Assembly (NCBI GenBank): GCA_937975705.1
Contig: CALJTX010000039.1
Location: 95,605-159,604 of the forward strand
Length of the DNA: 64,000 nt
Reading direction: 5' to 3'
Source of the DNA: an uncultured Flavobacteriia bacterium
GTDB taxonomy: Bacteria; Bacteroidota; Bacteroidia; Flavobacteriales_D; Crocinitomicaceae
The translations under genes were made by a program, and so were the position numbers. This document shows, piece after piece, positions 49,624 through 58,269 of the stretch (its first letter is position 1; each line of letters begins with the position of its first letter). The notes beneath the pieces are model-generated. The model saw nothing but the letters and a program-made list of their open reading frames with translations. It searched no databases and was not told the origin of the DNA.

Positions 49624-50574
49624 TTGCGTCAGATAACTCTTTTATATATTTTTTGTTTTTTCTTTGGTTTTTCGTCCACGGCCCAACGTGCACTTGATAC
49701 CATCGAAACAGAATTGGGCAAAGTCGTTTTGTACAGTAACAAAACGTGGTCTTTTTTACAAATTAGCACCTTCGATGGCATCATGAATCCTCGGATCAAC
49801 GCCCTAATGCTTGCTCAAGACCCTAGTTTTCGCCACCCCTGGAGCAACGACATCTGCTTTACTAGTCGCAACGACATGTCTAAACTCAAAGACACCCTGT
49901 GGCTTTGTGTCAACGACGAATACGATCAAAATTTCCATATGCCCGCACCTGGTATTGTTACTTCTCGCTACGGTCCTCGTAATGGAAGAAACCACAATGG
50001 CATAGACATCGATTTGGAAACAGGAGACACCGTATACGCAACTTGGTCTGGAAAGGTCCGCTACGCCAAATACAACGATGGCGGTTTCGGTAATTTAGTC
50101 ATCATCCGTCATCCAAATGGCCTGGAAACAATTTACGCCCATTTAAGCAAATTCTTGGTGTATCCAGATCAAGATATCGTAGCAGGTGAGCCAATTGGCC
50201 TCGGTGGCAACACCGGGCATTCATATGGTTCGCACCTCCATTTTGAAATCCGATTTTACGATGCGCCCATGAATCCGGAAGAAATCATCAATTTCTCCGA
50301 ACGCGCACTCAAAAATGAAAATTTGTTTGTGCACAAAGGCTTGTTTAGACCAGGTGCCAAACCAACTGATTATTACGAAGACCACCCAGCCGAAGTTGTT
50401 CAGGCGCCGGTTGTGGTGCGTACGCCGCAAGTCCGTTATTACAAGGTGCGCCCAGGTGACACCCTTACCGAAATTGCCGCTCGAAACAATACCACCGTCA
50501 CTAAAATTTGCCAACTGAACGGCATCAAACCTACTACTGTTCTCCAATTAGGACGCAGTTTAAGAGTAAAATAA
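49624..50574 (+). CDS. M23 metallopeptidase with LysM domain
   Basis: A 316-residue exported peptidoglycan endopeptidase. The TTG start at 49624 gives a good signal peptide (FCFFFGFSSTAQ); no ATG upstream or shortly downstream does. The M23/LytM domain lies at about residues 115-220, with zinc ligands in GRNHNGIDID (HxxxD) and SHLHFEIR (HxH), plus IYAHLSKF. The C-terminal LysM module YYKVRPGDTLTEIAARNN binds peptidoglycan. It starts the run leading to bamD, 1 nt upstream of that gene. Confidence 0.88.
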   Translation: MRQITLLYIFCFFFGFSSTAQRALDTIETELGKVVLYSNKTWSFLQISTFDGIMNPRINALMLAQDPSFRHPWSNDICFTSRNDMSKLKDTLWLCVNDEYDQNFHMPAPGIVTSRYGPRNGRNHNGIDIDLETGDTVYATWSGKVRYAKYNDGGFGNLVIIRHPNGLETIYAHLSKFLVYPDQDIVAGEPIGLGGNTGHSYGSHLHFEIRFYDAPMNPEEIINFSERALKNENLFVHKGLFRPGAKPTDYYEDHPAEVVQAPVVVRTPQVRYYKVRPGDTLTEIAARNNTTVTKICQLNGIKPTTVLQLGRSLRVK

Positions 50575-50575
50575 C

Positions 50576-51355
50576 ATGAAAAACATTCTTCTTTTTAGCG
50601 TCTTTGTTGTTTTGCTGAGTGCATGTTCAGACTACTCAAAAATTGTAAAGGGCTCCGACTACAGTCAGAAATTTGTGAGTGCGAATGCACTTTATGATCA
50701 AAAAGAATTCGATAAAGCAATTGTGCTATACGAGCAAATTTATCAGCATGCACCCAAGTCCGGGGAGGGTGAGCTCTCTTACTACCGAATGGCCCAAGCT
50801 TATTTTCAAATCGAGGACTACTACATGGCACAGTATTACTACAGCTCATACATGCAACGTTTTCCTTACAGCGATAAATCTGAAGAAATCTTATTTATGA
50901 TTGCGATGTGTTCGGTCAAAAACTCACCAGAACACACCCTTGATCAAACCGAAACCGAACTCGCCATCAGCAACGTGCAACAATTCGTAGACCGCTATCC
51001 CGGTTCTTACTTGGTTGATTCCTGCAACCTGATCATCGATCAGCTCCGCTTCAAACTTGAGCGCAAAGAATTCGAAACCGTTCAACTCTATGACCGCACA
51101 GAAAATTTCAAAGCAGCTGTAGCCGCAGGAGAGCTTTTTATGGAACATTACAGCCGGTCTGCCTTTATGGAAGAAGCCCACTACATTGTGGTCAAAAATT
51201 CATATTTCATGACCATCAACAGTATCGAAAGCAAAAAAAGTGAGCGAAGCGCCCAAACAACGGAAAGATTCCGTAACTTTGCACTTCGCTATGCAGGCTC
51301 CAAATACCTCAAGGAATTAGAAGGCTACGTCGCGTTACTAGAAAAAAAACAATAA
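50576..51355 (+). CDS. bamD: Outer-membrane assembly lipoprotein BamD
   Basis: Component of the BAM machine that inserts outer-membrane barrels. 259 residues: lipobox LLSAC (Cys about 17), then TPR-like helical repeats (ANALYDQKEFDKAIVLYEQI, YRMAQAYFQIEDYYMAQYYY, VQQFVDRYPGSYLVDSCN). Tyr-rich concave surfaces are normal for Bacteroidota BamD. It is followed 10 nt later by rpoZ and then coaBC, DUF4835 and recN, an order common in Flavobacteriia. Confidence 0.92.
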   Translation: MKNILLFSVFVVLLSACSDYSKIVKGSDYSQKFVSANALYDQKEFDKAIVLYEQIYQHAPKSGEGELSYYRMAQAYFQIEDYYMAQYYYSSYMQRFPYSDKSEEILFMIAMCSVKNSPEHTLDQTETELAISNVQQFVDRYPGSYLVDSCNLIIDQLRFKLERKEFETVQLYDRTENFKAAVAAGELFMEHYSRSAFMEEAHYIVVKNSYFMTINSIESKKSERSAQTTERFRNFALRYAGSKYLKELEGYVALLEKKQ

Positions 51356-51365
51356 TACAGACAAA

Positions 51366-51689
51366 ATGAGTTTCAAAAATATCGCTGCAGAACGTACTAC
51401 AGTTACCCGTGACACCATCCTCGTGGAAGAAAAAACAGGCAACATCTACGAATCTTTGGTGGCTATTTCTAAAAGAGCCAACCAAATTTCTTCAGAACTC
51501 AAAGAAGAGTTGACTCAAAAGTTGCAAGAATTTGCAACCCACACAGACAACCTTGAAGAGGTTTTTGAAAACCGTGAGCAAATAGAAATTTCCAAGCATT
51601 ACGAAAAAATGCCTAAGCCTACAGCTATTGCTATGCAAGAGTTGTTAGAAGAAAAAATCTATCTGCGCAAACCAGAGTCTTTGCAATAA
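51366..51689 (+). CDS. rpoZ: RNA polymerase omega subunit (Bacteroidota type)
   Basis: A 107-residue small subunit that supports assembly of beta-prime. It has the Bacteroidota-specific form: GNIYESLVAISKRANQISSE, corresponding to the YxxxxxxxxRAxQ helix of omega, followed by an acidic helical stretch and KMPKPTAIAMQELLEEKIYL. Divergent from proteobacterial omega, so the call rests on this core helix and on its usual place between bamD and coaBC. The next gene starts 2 nt after the stop. Confidence 0.85.
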   Translation: MSFKNIAAERTTVTRDTILVEEKTGNIYESLVAISKRANQISSELKEELTQKLQEFATHTDNLEEVFENREQIEISKHYEKMPKPTAIAMQELLEEKIYLRKPESLQ

Positions 51690-51691
51690 AC

Positions 51692-52894
51692 ATGCAAGGC
51701 AAGCGGATCCTTCTTGGTATTACAGGAGGTATAGCCGCCTATAAAATCCCTATTCTCGTTCGCTTACTCAAAAAACAAGGCGCACATGTGCGTTGTGTAA
51801 TGAGTCCTAATGCCCAAGACTTTGTAAGTCCGTTGGTACTTGCTACGCTTTCGCAAGAAGCTGTGCATATTGAATTCTGGAACAAACAAACTGGCGTCTG
51901 GACCAACCACGTCGAGCTTGGTTTGTGGGCCGACGTCATGCTCATTGCCCCAGCCACGGCCAACACCCTTTCAAAAATGGCTTCCGGAGCTTGCGACAAC
52001 CTCTTGTTGGCTACGTATTTGTCTTTGAAATGCCCGTGCATCATTGCACCTGCCATGGATCTTGACATGTATCAGCACCCGAGTTTCAAGCGCAACTTAG
52101 CTACTTTACTTGCCGACCAACTCCATGTAATACCAGCCACTTTTGGCGCTTTAGCAAGTGGTTTGGAGGGGCAGGGGCGCATGGAAGAGCCCGAACAAAT
52201 TTGTGCTTATGTTCAGCGCTTTTTTGACAACCAGACCCAGCCAAAGTCCAAAACCACGCAAAAATGGCTCATTACCGCTGGTCCCACGCGTGAAGCCATA
52301 GATCCTGTTCGCTATATTTCCAATCACTCAACTGGTAAAATGGGGTATGCACTGGCGCAAGCTGCGCTCCAAGCAGGACATGAAGTGCTTTTGATTACGG
52401 GCCCTACAAACCAACATCTTGCGCATCCGCTATTGAAAGTTATTCAAATAGAGAGCGCCGCGGATTTGTTGCGCGAAGTACAGGCCCATTGGGCTTGGGC
52501 AACCTATGGCATTTTTAGCGCAGCTGTTGCCGATTACCGCGTCGCGGAGGTGGCTTCAGAAAAAATCAAAAAGCAAGAAGACCAAATGCAGTTGTCTTTG
52601 GTCAAAAATCCAGACGTACTGGCTTGGGCGGCTGCCCACAAAACCCAACAAAAGGTGATAGGTTTTGCACTCGAAACCAATAATTCTGAAGAAAACGCGT
52701 TAAGCAAATTGCGCCGCAAAAACCTCGACTTCATTGTGCTCAACGAACAGCAAAATGGTGTGAGCGGTTTTGGCAGCGATACCAATAAAATAACTATATT
52801 CGATAAAGCCGCGCTACGTCTGGAGTTACCCCTTCAAAGTAAATCCGACACCGCTGCAGCACTCATTCAAATACTTGAAGCTCATGACCTATAA
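51692..52894 (+). CDS. coaBC: Bifunctional phosphopantothenoylcysteine decarboxylase/synthetase
   Basis: Two consecutive steps of coenzyme A synthesis. The N-terminal ~185 residues are the flavin-dependent decarboxylase (GITGGIAAYKIPILVRLL, the His in TNHVELGLWAD, IAPATANTLSKMASG). The usual PxMNxxMW reads PAMDLDMYQ and the usual ACG near residue 155 reads ASG, both apparently typical of this phylum. The C-terminal synthetase carries LITAGPTREAIDPVRYISN and KKQEDQMQLSLVKNPDVL. It overlaps the DUF4835 gene by 11 nt. Confidence 0.93.
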   Translation: MQGKRILLGITGGIAAYKIPILVRLLKKQGAHVRCVMSPNAQDFVSPLVLATLSQEAVHIEFWNKQTGVWTNHVELGLWADVMLIAPATANTLSKMASGACDNLLLATYLSLKCPCIIAPAMDLDMYQHPSFKRNLATLLADQLHVIPATFGALASGLEGQGRMEEPEQICAYVQRFFDNQTQPKSKTTQKWLITAGPTREAIDPVRYISNHSTGKMGYALAQAALQAGHEVLLITGPTNQHLAHPLLKVIQIESAADLLREVQAHWAWATYGIFSAAVADYRVAEVASEKIKKQEDQMQLSLVKNPDVLAWAAAHKTQQKVIGFALETNNSEENALSKLRRKNLDFIVLNEQQNGVSGFGSDTNKITIFDKAALRLELPLQSKSDTAAALIQILEAHDL

Positions 52895-53792
52895 ATGCTT
52901 TTCTATTTTACTGGCCTTATTTACTTTGGGCGGTGTTCAGGCCCAAGAACTCAATTGTCAGGTCAATGTAGTCGTGGACAACAAGGTAGAGGTGAGCTCT
53001 ACCGAACAAGAGATCATCAATCAGATGAAGCAGAGCATCACTGAAATCATGAACAACACCGCCTGGACCAAAGATAAATTCAAGGTGGAGGAGCGCATCA
53101 ATTGCAATTTGCAAATTCAAATCCGCGAGATACCCGCTACCGGTGCTTACCGCGGTGACATCCAAGTTTCTTCTGTACGCCCAGCTTTCAATAGCAATTA
53201 CAACTCAACGATTTTCAATTTTCAGGACGAAAACTTTCAGGCTTCGTTTTCGAGAGGTGCTGTTTTGAATTATGTACCCAATCAATACCGAGACAACCTC
53301 ACTTCCATTCTCGCCTTTTATGCCTATTTTATCATTGGCATGGATTACGACTCCTTTTCTCTGAAAGGCGGAACGCCTTACTTTCAGGAAGCCCAACAAA
53401 TAGTAACCCTCGCCCAAACAGGTGGTGCTGCCGGTTGGAAATCCTCGGAGAGCAGCAAAAGAAACCGTTTTTACCTCGTAGACAACATGCTGCAACCCGT
53501 TTTTGAACCATTCAGGGTTTGCCTCTATCAATACCATCGCTTGGGCATCGATCAACTTTACGACAAAAAAGAAGAAGGCAAGCAAGCCATTATGGCTGCG
53601 CTCAATTTGTTGAGTCCAATTATGGCTACAAGACCAAATACAGTCAATGTAGTCAGTTATCTCTTCGGGAAAACTACCGAACTCAAAAACATTTATTCAG
53701 ATGCTGAACTCAAGGAAAAGCAAGACCTCGTCAATTTGCTTAAAAAACTAGATGCTGCAAACGCCACGCGCTATTCAACTATTCTAGATTAA
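52884..53792 (+). CDS. DUF4835 family protein (PorD-like)
   Basis: A 302-residue exported protein, signal peptide to about residue 18 (GGVQAQ). The family is confined to Bacteroidota; I recall it being renamed PorD, a component linked to type IX secretion, but cannot check. Recognisable blocks are ELNCQVNVVVDNKVE, NNTAWTKDKF, YRGDIQVSSVRPAF, FYAYFIIGMDYDSFSLKGG and GWKSSESSKRNRFYL. The ATG at 52884 is used. Overlaps coaBC by 11 nt and recN by 1 nt, so expression is tightly tied to them. Confidence 0.83.
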   Translation: MTYKCFSILLALFTLGGVQAQELNCQVNVVVDNKVEVSSTEQEIINQMKQSITEIMNNTAWTKDKFKVEERINCNLQIQIREIPATGAYRGDIQVSSVRPAFNSNYNSTIFNFQDENFQASFSRGAVLNYVPNQYRDNLTSILAFYAYFIIGMDYDSFSLKGGTPYFQEAQQIVTLAQTGGAAGWKSSESSKRNRFYLVDNMLQPVFEPFRVCLYQYHRLGIDQLYDKKEEGKQAIMAALNLLSPIMATRPNTVNVVSYLFGKTTELKNIYSDAELKEKQDLVNLLKKLDAANATRYSTILD

Positions 53793-55438
53793 TGCTCCGC
53801 AGTCTTCGTATCCAGCATTTTGCCCTTATAGAAGAGGTGCAGCTCGATTTCAGCCAGGGTTTTACAGTCTTCACAGGTGAAACCGGTTCTGGTAAATCGA
53901 TTATTTTAGCAGCAACCCAGCTCATTCTTGGCGAACGCGCCGATTTACAGGTCATAGCGCCAGGTGCTAAAAAAGCTGTCGTCGAGGCTATTTTTGAACT
54001 TACCGAAGAATACCTTCCTTTTTTTGAAGCCAATGACCTCGATTTTGAGCCGCACACCCTCATCAGACGAGAAATTGCCAGCGAAGGCAAATCGCGTGCG
54101 TTTATCAACGATATTCCGGTCTCTTTACAGGTGCTCAAACAGCTCACTTCCAATTTATTGCAAATACACTCGCAGTACAACACACTCGAGCTCAAGTCCA
54201 AGCGCTTTCAGTTGGAACTCATGGATATTCTTTTGGGCTTGCAGCAAGAACAACACGCTTTTGCAGGTCGTTTTGCAAAACTGCAGTTACTTCAAAAAGA
54301 GTTGTTGACCAAACAACAAGCCTTTGCTCAAGATCAGCTGCAGCAAGATTACAATACTTTCTTACTCGAAGAACTTCAATCACTGCGCTTAAACGATCCT
54401 AAAATTCAGCAACTCGAACAAGAAATCGAACGCTTTGCGAGCGCCAGCCAGCTAGAAGAAGCCAGGTTAGCCCTTGCTAGTCTTACAGACGACAACGGTC
54501 CCTACACAAATTTGTATGCCATCAAATCGGTGCTCGACAAAGTCAAGGCCATTGATCCAGATATGAGTGGCTATGCCACACGGTTACAACAAGTACTCAT
54601 TGAGCTCAAAGAACTTGCCCGTGATGCGGCAGCCACCTCCTTTGATGATTTAGAACCCGCTGATTTACAAGCTTTAGAGGCGCTTCAGGATCAAATCAAT
54701 TCAGCCTTACTCAAGCACAGAGCCCGAGACGTATCGGAATTACTTCAAATCCAACAAACGCTACTGCAAAAGTGTAGAGGTCTAGAAGACCAAGAAGCCG
54801 AGCTCGAAGCACTGCAACAACAGTGTGTAGCGCTCGAAAAAGACCTATGGGAGGCGGCAACAGCGCTTCATCAACAAAGAAAAAATGGCGCTGGGCAACT
54901 TGCGCTCCAATTGGCGGGCATCTTGGAAGAGCTCAAGTTGCCGCATACTAAATTGGCCTTTGAACTCCAAGAACTCGAGCAACTCAATGCCAGTGGTTGC
55001 ACCCAATTGGCCTTGCTTTTTTCTGCCAATTTAGGCCATAGCTTGGTGCCTGTAGAACGCGCCGCAAGTGGAGGGGAGTTGTCTAGGCTCATGCTCGCAC
55101 TTCAAAAAATGATTTCTGAAAAGAAAGCACTTCCGACCATCATTTTTGATGAAATTGATACAGGCGTGTCTGGCGATGTAGCGCTCAAAATAGGTAAGTT
55201 GCTCAACGAGATGTCTGCTAAGGGCCAATGTATGGCCATTTCACATCTGCCGCAAGTAGCTGCAAATGCTGCGCATCACTGGATGGTGCAAAAAAATATT
55301 GTAGGCGAGCGCATGCAAACCAGCGTCATTGAGTTGGACACCGCTGCGCGCATAAATGAAATTGCGAGGTTGCTCAGCGGTGAAGCAATTAGCCCTGCAG
55401 CAATTGCCAATGCAAAAACATTATTGAAAGGGGCATGA
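53792..55438 (+). CDS. recN: DNA repair protein RecN
   Basis: SMC-like ATPase of double-strand break repair, 548 residues. Walker A in FTGETGSGKSIILAA, coiled-coil arms over about residues 150-350, the ABC signature in ERAASGGELSRLMLAL, Walker B in LPTIIFDEIDTGVSG and a D-loop/H-loop near CMAISHLPQVAA. Complete in length. It starts on the last base of the DUF4835 stop and its own stop overlaps the GSCFA start by 4 nt. Confidence 0.94.
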   Translation: MLRSLRIQHFALIEEVQLDFSQGFTVFTGETGSGKSIILAATQLILGERADLQVIAPGAKKAVVEAIFELTEEYLPFFEANDLDFEPHTLIRREIASEGKSRAFINDIPVSLQVLKQLTSNLLQIHSQYNTLELKSKRFQLELMDILLGLQQEQHAFAGRFAKLQLLQKELLTKQQAFAQDQLQQDYNTFLLEELQSLRLNDPKIQQLEQEIERFASASQLEEARLALASLTDDNGPYTNLYAIKSVLDKVKAIDPDMSGYATRLQQVLIELKELARDAAATSFDDLEPADLQALEALQDQINSALLKHRARDVSELLQIQQTLLQKCRGLEDQEAELEALQQQCVALEKDLWEAATALHQQRKNGAGQLALQLAGILEELKLPHTKLAFELQELEQLNASGCTQLALLFSANLGHSLVPVERAASGGELSRLMLALQKMISEKKALPTIIFDEIDTGVSGDVALKIGKLLNEMSAKGQCMAISHLPQVAANAAHHWMVQKNIVGERMQTSVIELDTAARINEIARLLSGEAISPAAIANAKTLLKGA

Positions 55439-56358
55439 ATATGCCAAAAGCCTTTGCACACCAGCAACCCAAAGTCCTTTTAGGTAGTTGCTTTTCTGAA
55501 GAAATTGGCAGCTTATTGCAACAGAACGGATTTGATTGTTTGGTCAATCCTGGCGGTACGCTTTTTCATCCATTGGCACTTGCCAATTTACTCCATTGGG
55601 CCCTCGACGAACCCGCTCCTTTGCGCATTTTACAGCGTGACGACATATTTTTAAGTTGGGATCTTTCCGGTACATTTTACGCGCTTTCTGCCCAAGACTT
55701 CGATCAAAAGGTAAAGGCCTTGCACCACAATTTACGCCACTATCTTCAGCACGCGTCTCATTTACTGCTCACTTTTGGCACAGCCTGGGTGTATGCACTC
55801 AAGAGCGACGGACGTATTGTAGCCAATTGCCATAAGCAACCGGCGTCCGAGTTCGATAAGAAACTCACTGATCTCAATGATCTTCAACATTCTTGGGAGC
55901 AACTTCTAGATAAGCTCAAGGCATTCAACCCGCGCCTAGAACTGATTTTTACCGTAAGTCCTGTTCGGCATTTAAAAGATGGTCTTATAGAAAACACGCG
56001 CAGTAAAGCGCGCCTGCATTTGCTCGTGGAAGCGTTATGCGAGGTGCCCAATTGTCACTATTTTGAGGCCTATGAAATTGTGCTCGATCAATTGCGCGAT
56101 TATGCTTATTTCAAAGACGACACCGTACATCCGAACCAAAAAGCGATTGGTGTGGTTTGGGCGCAATTTCAAGAAAAATATTTAGATCCGTCTACCATTC
56201 AAATTCTTGACGAATGGCGCACTCTTCAAAAAAGCAAAGCCCATAAATTGCTGTATCCGGAAAGCAAGGAAGCCAAGCGCCTTAAAGAAGAAATGACAAA
56301 ACGAACTGCTGAATTTTTCAGGAAATATCCTGATTTTTTGGATACCACTCCTGCATAA
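55435..56358 (+). CDS. GSCFA-domain protein
   Basis: A 307-residue protein of the GSCFA family, an SGNH-hydrolase-like fold. The name motif appears as VLLGSCFSEEIGSLL with the candidate nucleophile Ser, followed by LVNPGGTLFHPLALANLL, LLTFGTAWVYAL, FTVSPVRHLKDGLIEN and the block KDDTVHPNQKAIGVVW with a DxxH-like Asp/His pair. An acyl or polysaccharide esterase role is plausible; no substrate is known. It overlaps recN by 4 nt and its 3' end overlaps the convergent HD hydrolase by 41 bp. Confidence 0.88.
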   Translation: MNMPKAFAHQQPKVLLGSCFSEEIGSLLQQNGFDCLVNPGGTLFHPLALANLLHWALDEPAPLRILQRDDIFLSWDLSGTFYALSAQDFDQKVKALHHNLRHYLQHASHLLLTFGTAWVYALKSDGRIVANCHKQPASEFDKKLTDLNDLQHSWEQLLDKLKAFNPRLELIFTVSPVRHLKDGLIENTRSKARLHLLVEALCEVPNCHYFEAYEIVLDQLRDYAYFKDDTVHPNQKAIGVVWAQFQEKYLDPSTIQILDEWRTLQKSKAHKLLYPESKEAKRLKEEMTKRTAEFFRKYPDFLDTTPA

Positions 56359-56977
56359 ATTGCGTTAAGAAATCTTCCATGTAGGCGTGTCTTTGCGCGG
56401 CAATTTGCTGAGCGGTAGGTGTTTCCATACGGTCTTTGAGCAACAATAGCTTCTCGTAAAAGTGATTGATGGTGTGGCCTTTGTCTTGGGCGTACGCTTC
56501 TTTGGTGTCGTGGAGCGTGGGGTTTATTGCGGCGTCGTATAAAGCCCGTCCCTTGCTGCCTCCGTAAGAAAATGCCCTGGCAATTCCAATTGCGCCGATA
56601 GCATCTAGCCGGTCGGCATCGCGAACGATTTTCCCTTCCAAACTCGTTTCTTGATCGGCGACACCAGCACCTTTGTAAGAAACGACACCAACGATTTGGG
56701 CTACTTGAAGTGCAAATGCCCAATCAGCTCCTAAAGAAAGAAGTAGTTGTTGCACCTCCTTAGCACCCGCGTCAAAATCGCCACCGTTGTATTTGTGATC
56801 CGAGTAGTCGTGTAACAAGGCGGCCAGTTCTACAATGAGCGCATCTCCACCTTCCTTTTGCTGAATGTAAAGGGCATTTTTTCTGACGCGGTCAATATGG
56901 AACCAATCGTGACTTCCCTCTTGATCGGTAAATTTAGTTTTTACCAATTGTTCTACTTGTGCAAGTAGTGCCTGCAT
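56318..56977 (-). CDS. HD-domain phosphohydrolase
   Basis: A 219-residue metal-dependent phosphohydrolase of the YedJ-like HD group. Metal ligands are seen in GSHDWFHIDRVRKNA (first His), LAALLHDYSDHKY (HD pair) and IVRDADRLDAIGAIGIARAF (distal Asp). Substrates in this group are unsettled. It starts 1 nt inside the stop of the upstream T9SS protein gene, so it is translationally coupled to it despite the functional mismatch. Confidence 0.87.
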   Translation of the reverse strand: MQALLAQVEQLVKTKFTDQEGSHDWFHIDRVRKNALYIQQKEGGDALIVELAALLHDYSDHKYNGGDFDAGAKEVQQLLLSLGADWAFALQVAQIVGVVSYKGAGVADQETSLEGKIVRDADRLDAIGAIGIARAFSYGGSKGRALYDAAINPTLHDTKEAYAQDKGHTINHFYEKLLLLKDRMETPTAQQIAAQRHAYMEDFLTQFMQEWYPKNQDIS

Positions 56978-57774
56978 TAGATTTTAACGATGCGTTTGGT
57001 TAGGCTTTGGCCATTTGTATAGATCGTCAAGAAATAGGGTCCGGGCTTCAAGTCGTTTATGTTCATAGAACTTTCGGCTGAAGTTTGAAGTAATTGACCA
57101 CTCGTAGATGTCAATTCTATTCGTTGAAAATCTTGACTTACCTGAATGTTGATCACATCTTGTGATGGATTCGGATACACATCGCATGTAATGGTTGGAT
57201 GCTCTGCATAGCCAACCGGATCGTCTTTGCGAACTTCGATGTCGTCTAGATACAATTTGAAACCGTCAAAAGTGCGCAAAACAAACGCAATATAGATAGT
57301 AGAATCGTTGTAGCCCGCAGCGCTTAAATTCACTTCGCGAAAAGTCCATTCAAAGTTTTCTTCTTGCACAGAACCAATGGTGTCTGTAAATGCAGTAGGG
57401 TCGTTGGTCGTGGTGGAAACCAACACAAGGTAGTCATCAGGGTAAGACGGGTCATGAGATTTGGCTTCCCAATGCAAGAAGTTGCCAAAACTCCCGAGCG
57501 AAAGGGCAGGGGTGATGAGCCAGCGGTTGGCGGTGTCTGCATTTTCAAAATACGAACTCACTGCCGCAACGGTATCAGCGCTATTTTCTGGATCTGGGGT
57601 AGTGATCCAGCCACTTGCAAATTCTAACACCTGCGGATGAGGAGCAGCTGCATCTAAATTCAAAAGTGTGTAGTTACTTGGTATTCCGGACTGAAAATCA
57701 GTGCTTAAAATGGGTGTTTGCGCCTGAATCTGAACAGAAAGAAGGAGAAGGGAAAGAAAAGTAAGTATTTTCAT
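56977..57774 (-). CDS. Choice-of-anchor J secreted protein with T9SS sorting domain
   Basis: A 265-residue surface protein. Signal peptide to about residue 18 (VQIQAQ), a choice-of-anchor-J/cleaved-adhesin-like jelly roll (ILSTDFQSGIPSNYTLLNLD, ANRWLITPALSLGSFGNFLH, YIAFVLRTFDGFKLYLDDIEV) and a C-terminal T9SS domain (CDVYPNPSQDVINIQ to LTKRIVKI). These modules usually bind other surface or matrix components. Its own promoter sits just upstream, overlapping the DUF4268 gene end. Confidence 0.87.
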   Translation of the reverse strand: MKILTFLSLLLLSVQIQAQTPILSTDFQSGIPSNYTLLNLDAAAPHPQVLEFASGWITTPDPENSADTVAAVSSYFENADTANRWLITPALSLGSFGNFLHWEAKSHDPSYPDDYLVLVSTTTNDPTAFTDTIGSVQEENFEWTFREVNLSAAGYNDSTIYIAFVLRTFDGFKLYLDDIEVRKDDPVGYAEHPTITCDVYPNPSQDVINIQVSQDFQRIELTSTSGQLLQTSAESSMNINDLKPGPYFLTIYTNGQSLTKRIVKI

Positions 57775-57778
57775 AAGG

Positions 57779-57808
57779 TAAAGATAGTCATTCTTGTTAG
57801 TCGACCAA
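57779..57808 (-). promoter_or_regulatory. Promoter of the choice-of-anchor J gene
   Basis: Minus strand: TTG (57806-57808), 19-nt spacer, TATCTTTA (57779-57786), ending 4 nt before the ATG at 57774. The -33 box lies inside the last codons of the DUF4268 gene. Confidence 0.6.
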
Positions 57809-58261
57809 TGTGATCAAGATTTCGTTGAACTCCTGATAGAAGACGTCGAACTCCCTTAAATGTTTCTTGAAAAATGCATAAATGCTCGGCCAGTCTTGTT
57901 GGTTGTAAAAGTTTAGCCCCTCTTGTTGCCAGTAGATTCTGCCAATGGTTTGCCCTTCGTTGTTTACAAATTGGGGCTCCCAGGTGGTCGGGATGGACAT
58001 ATTGCTTTCAAGTACAACTTTCAGTTCAGTGAGCTGTTCCCAAAAAATGGCTTGAATCCCAGCATCTTTGAATTGGATATCGTAACAAATAGAAATGTCC
58101 TTACCATTGCAGACCATGCGCAGGTAGGTATTTTTTACTTGTGTAGGATAGTTGATCCAGTTGATGCGCCTACCAGAGGCAGACATGCAAGCGCGCATGT
58201 GCGTTTTAAAGCCCGCCCAGAAGGCTTCGTTAAAAGCTTTGCGTTCTTCTTTAGGTAACAT
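57797..58261 (-). CDS. DUF4268 domain protein
   Basis: A 154-residue cytosolic protein matching DUF4268: MLPKEERKAFNEAFWAGFKT, GRRINWINYPTQVKN, DISICYDIQFKD, IFWEQLTELKVVLES and HLREFDVFYQEFNEILITL. The family is small and alpha/beta, sometimes fused to nucleases or other domains, with no known activity by itself. It lies 8 nt after the transaldolase stop and is the last gene of the pyrG-yidC-fsa unit. Confidence 0.8.
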   Translation of the reverse strand: MLPKEERKAFNEAFWAGFKTHMRACMSASGRRINWINYPTQVKNTYLRMVCNGKDISICYDIQFKDAGIQAIFWEQLTELKVVLESNMSIPTTWEPQFVNNEGQTIGRIYWQQEGLNFYNQQDWPSIYAFFKKHLREFDVFYQEFNEILITLVD

Positions 58262-58269
58262 GAACTAAC

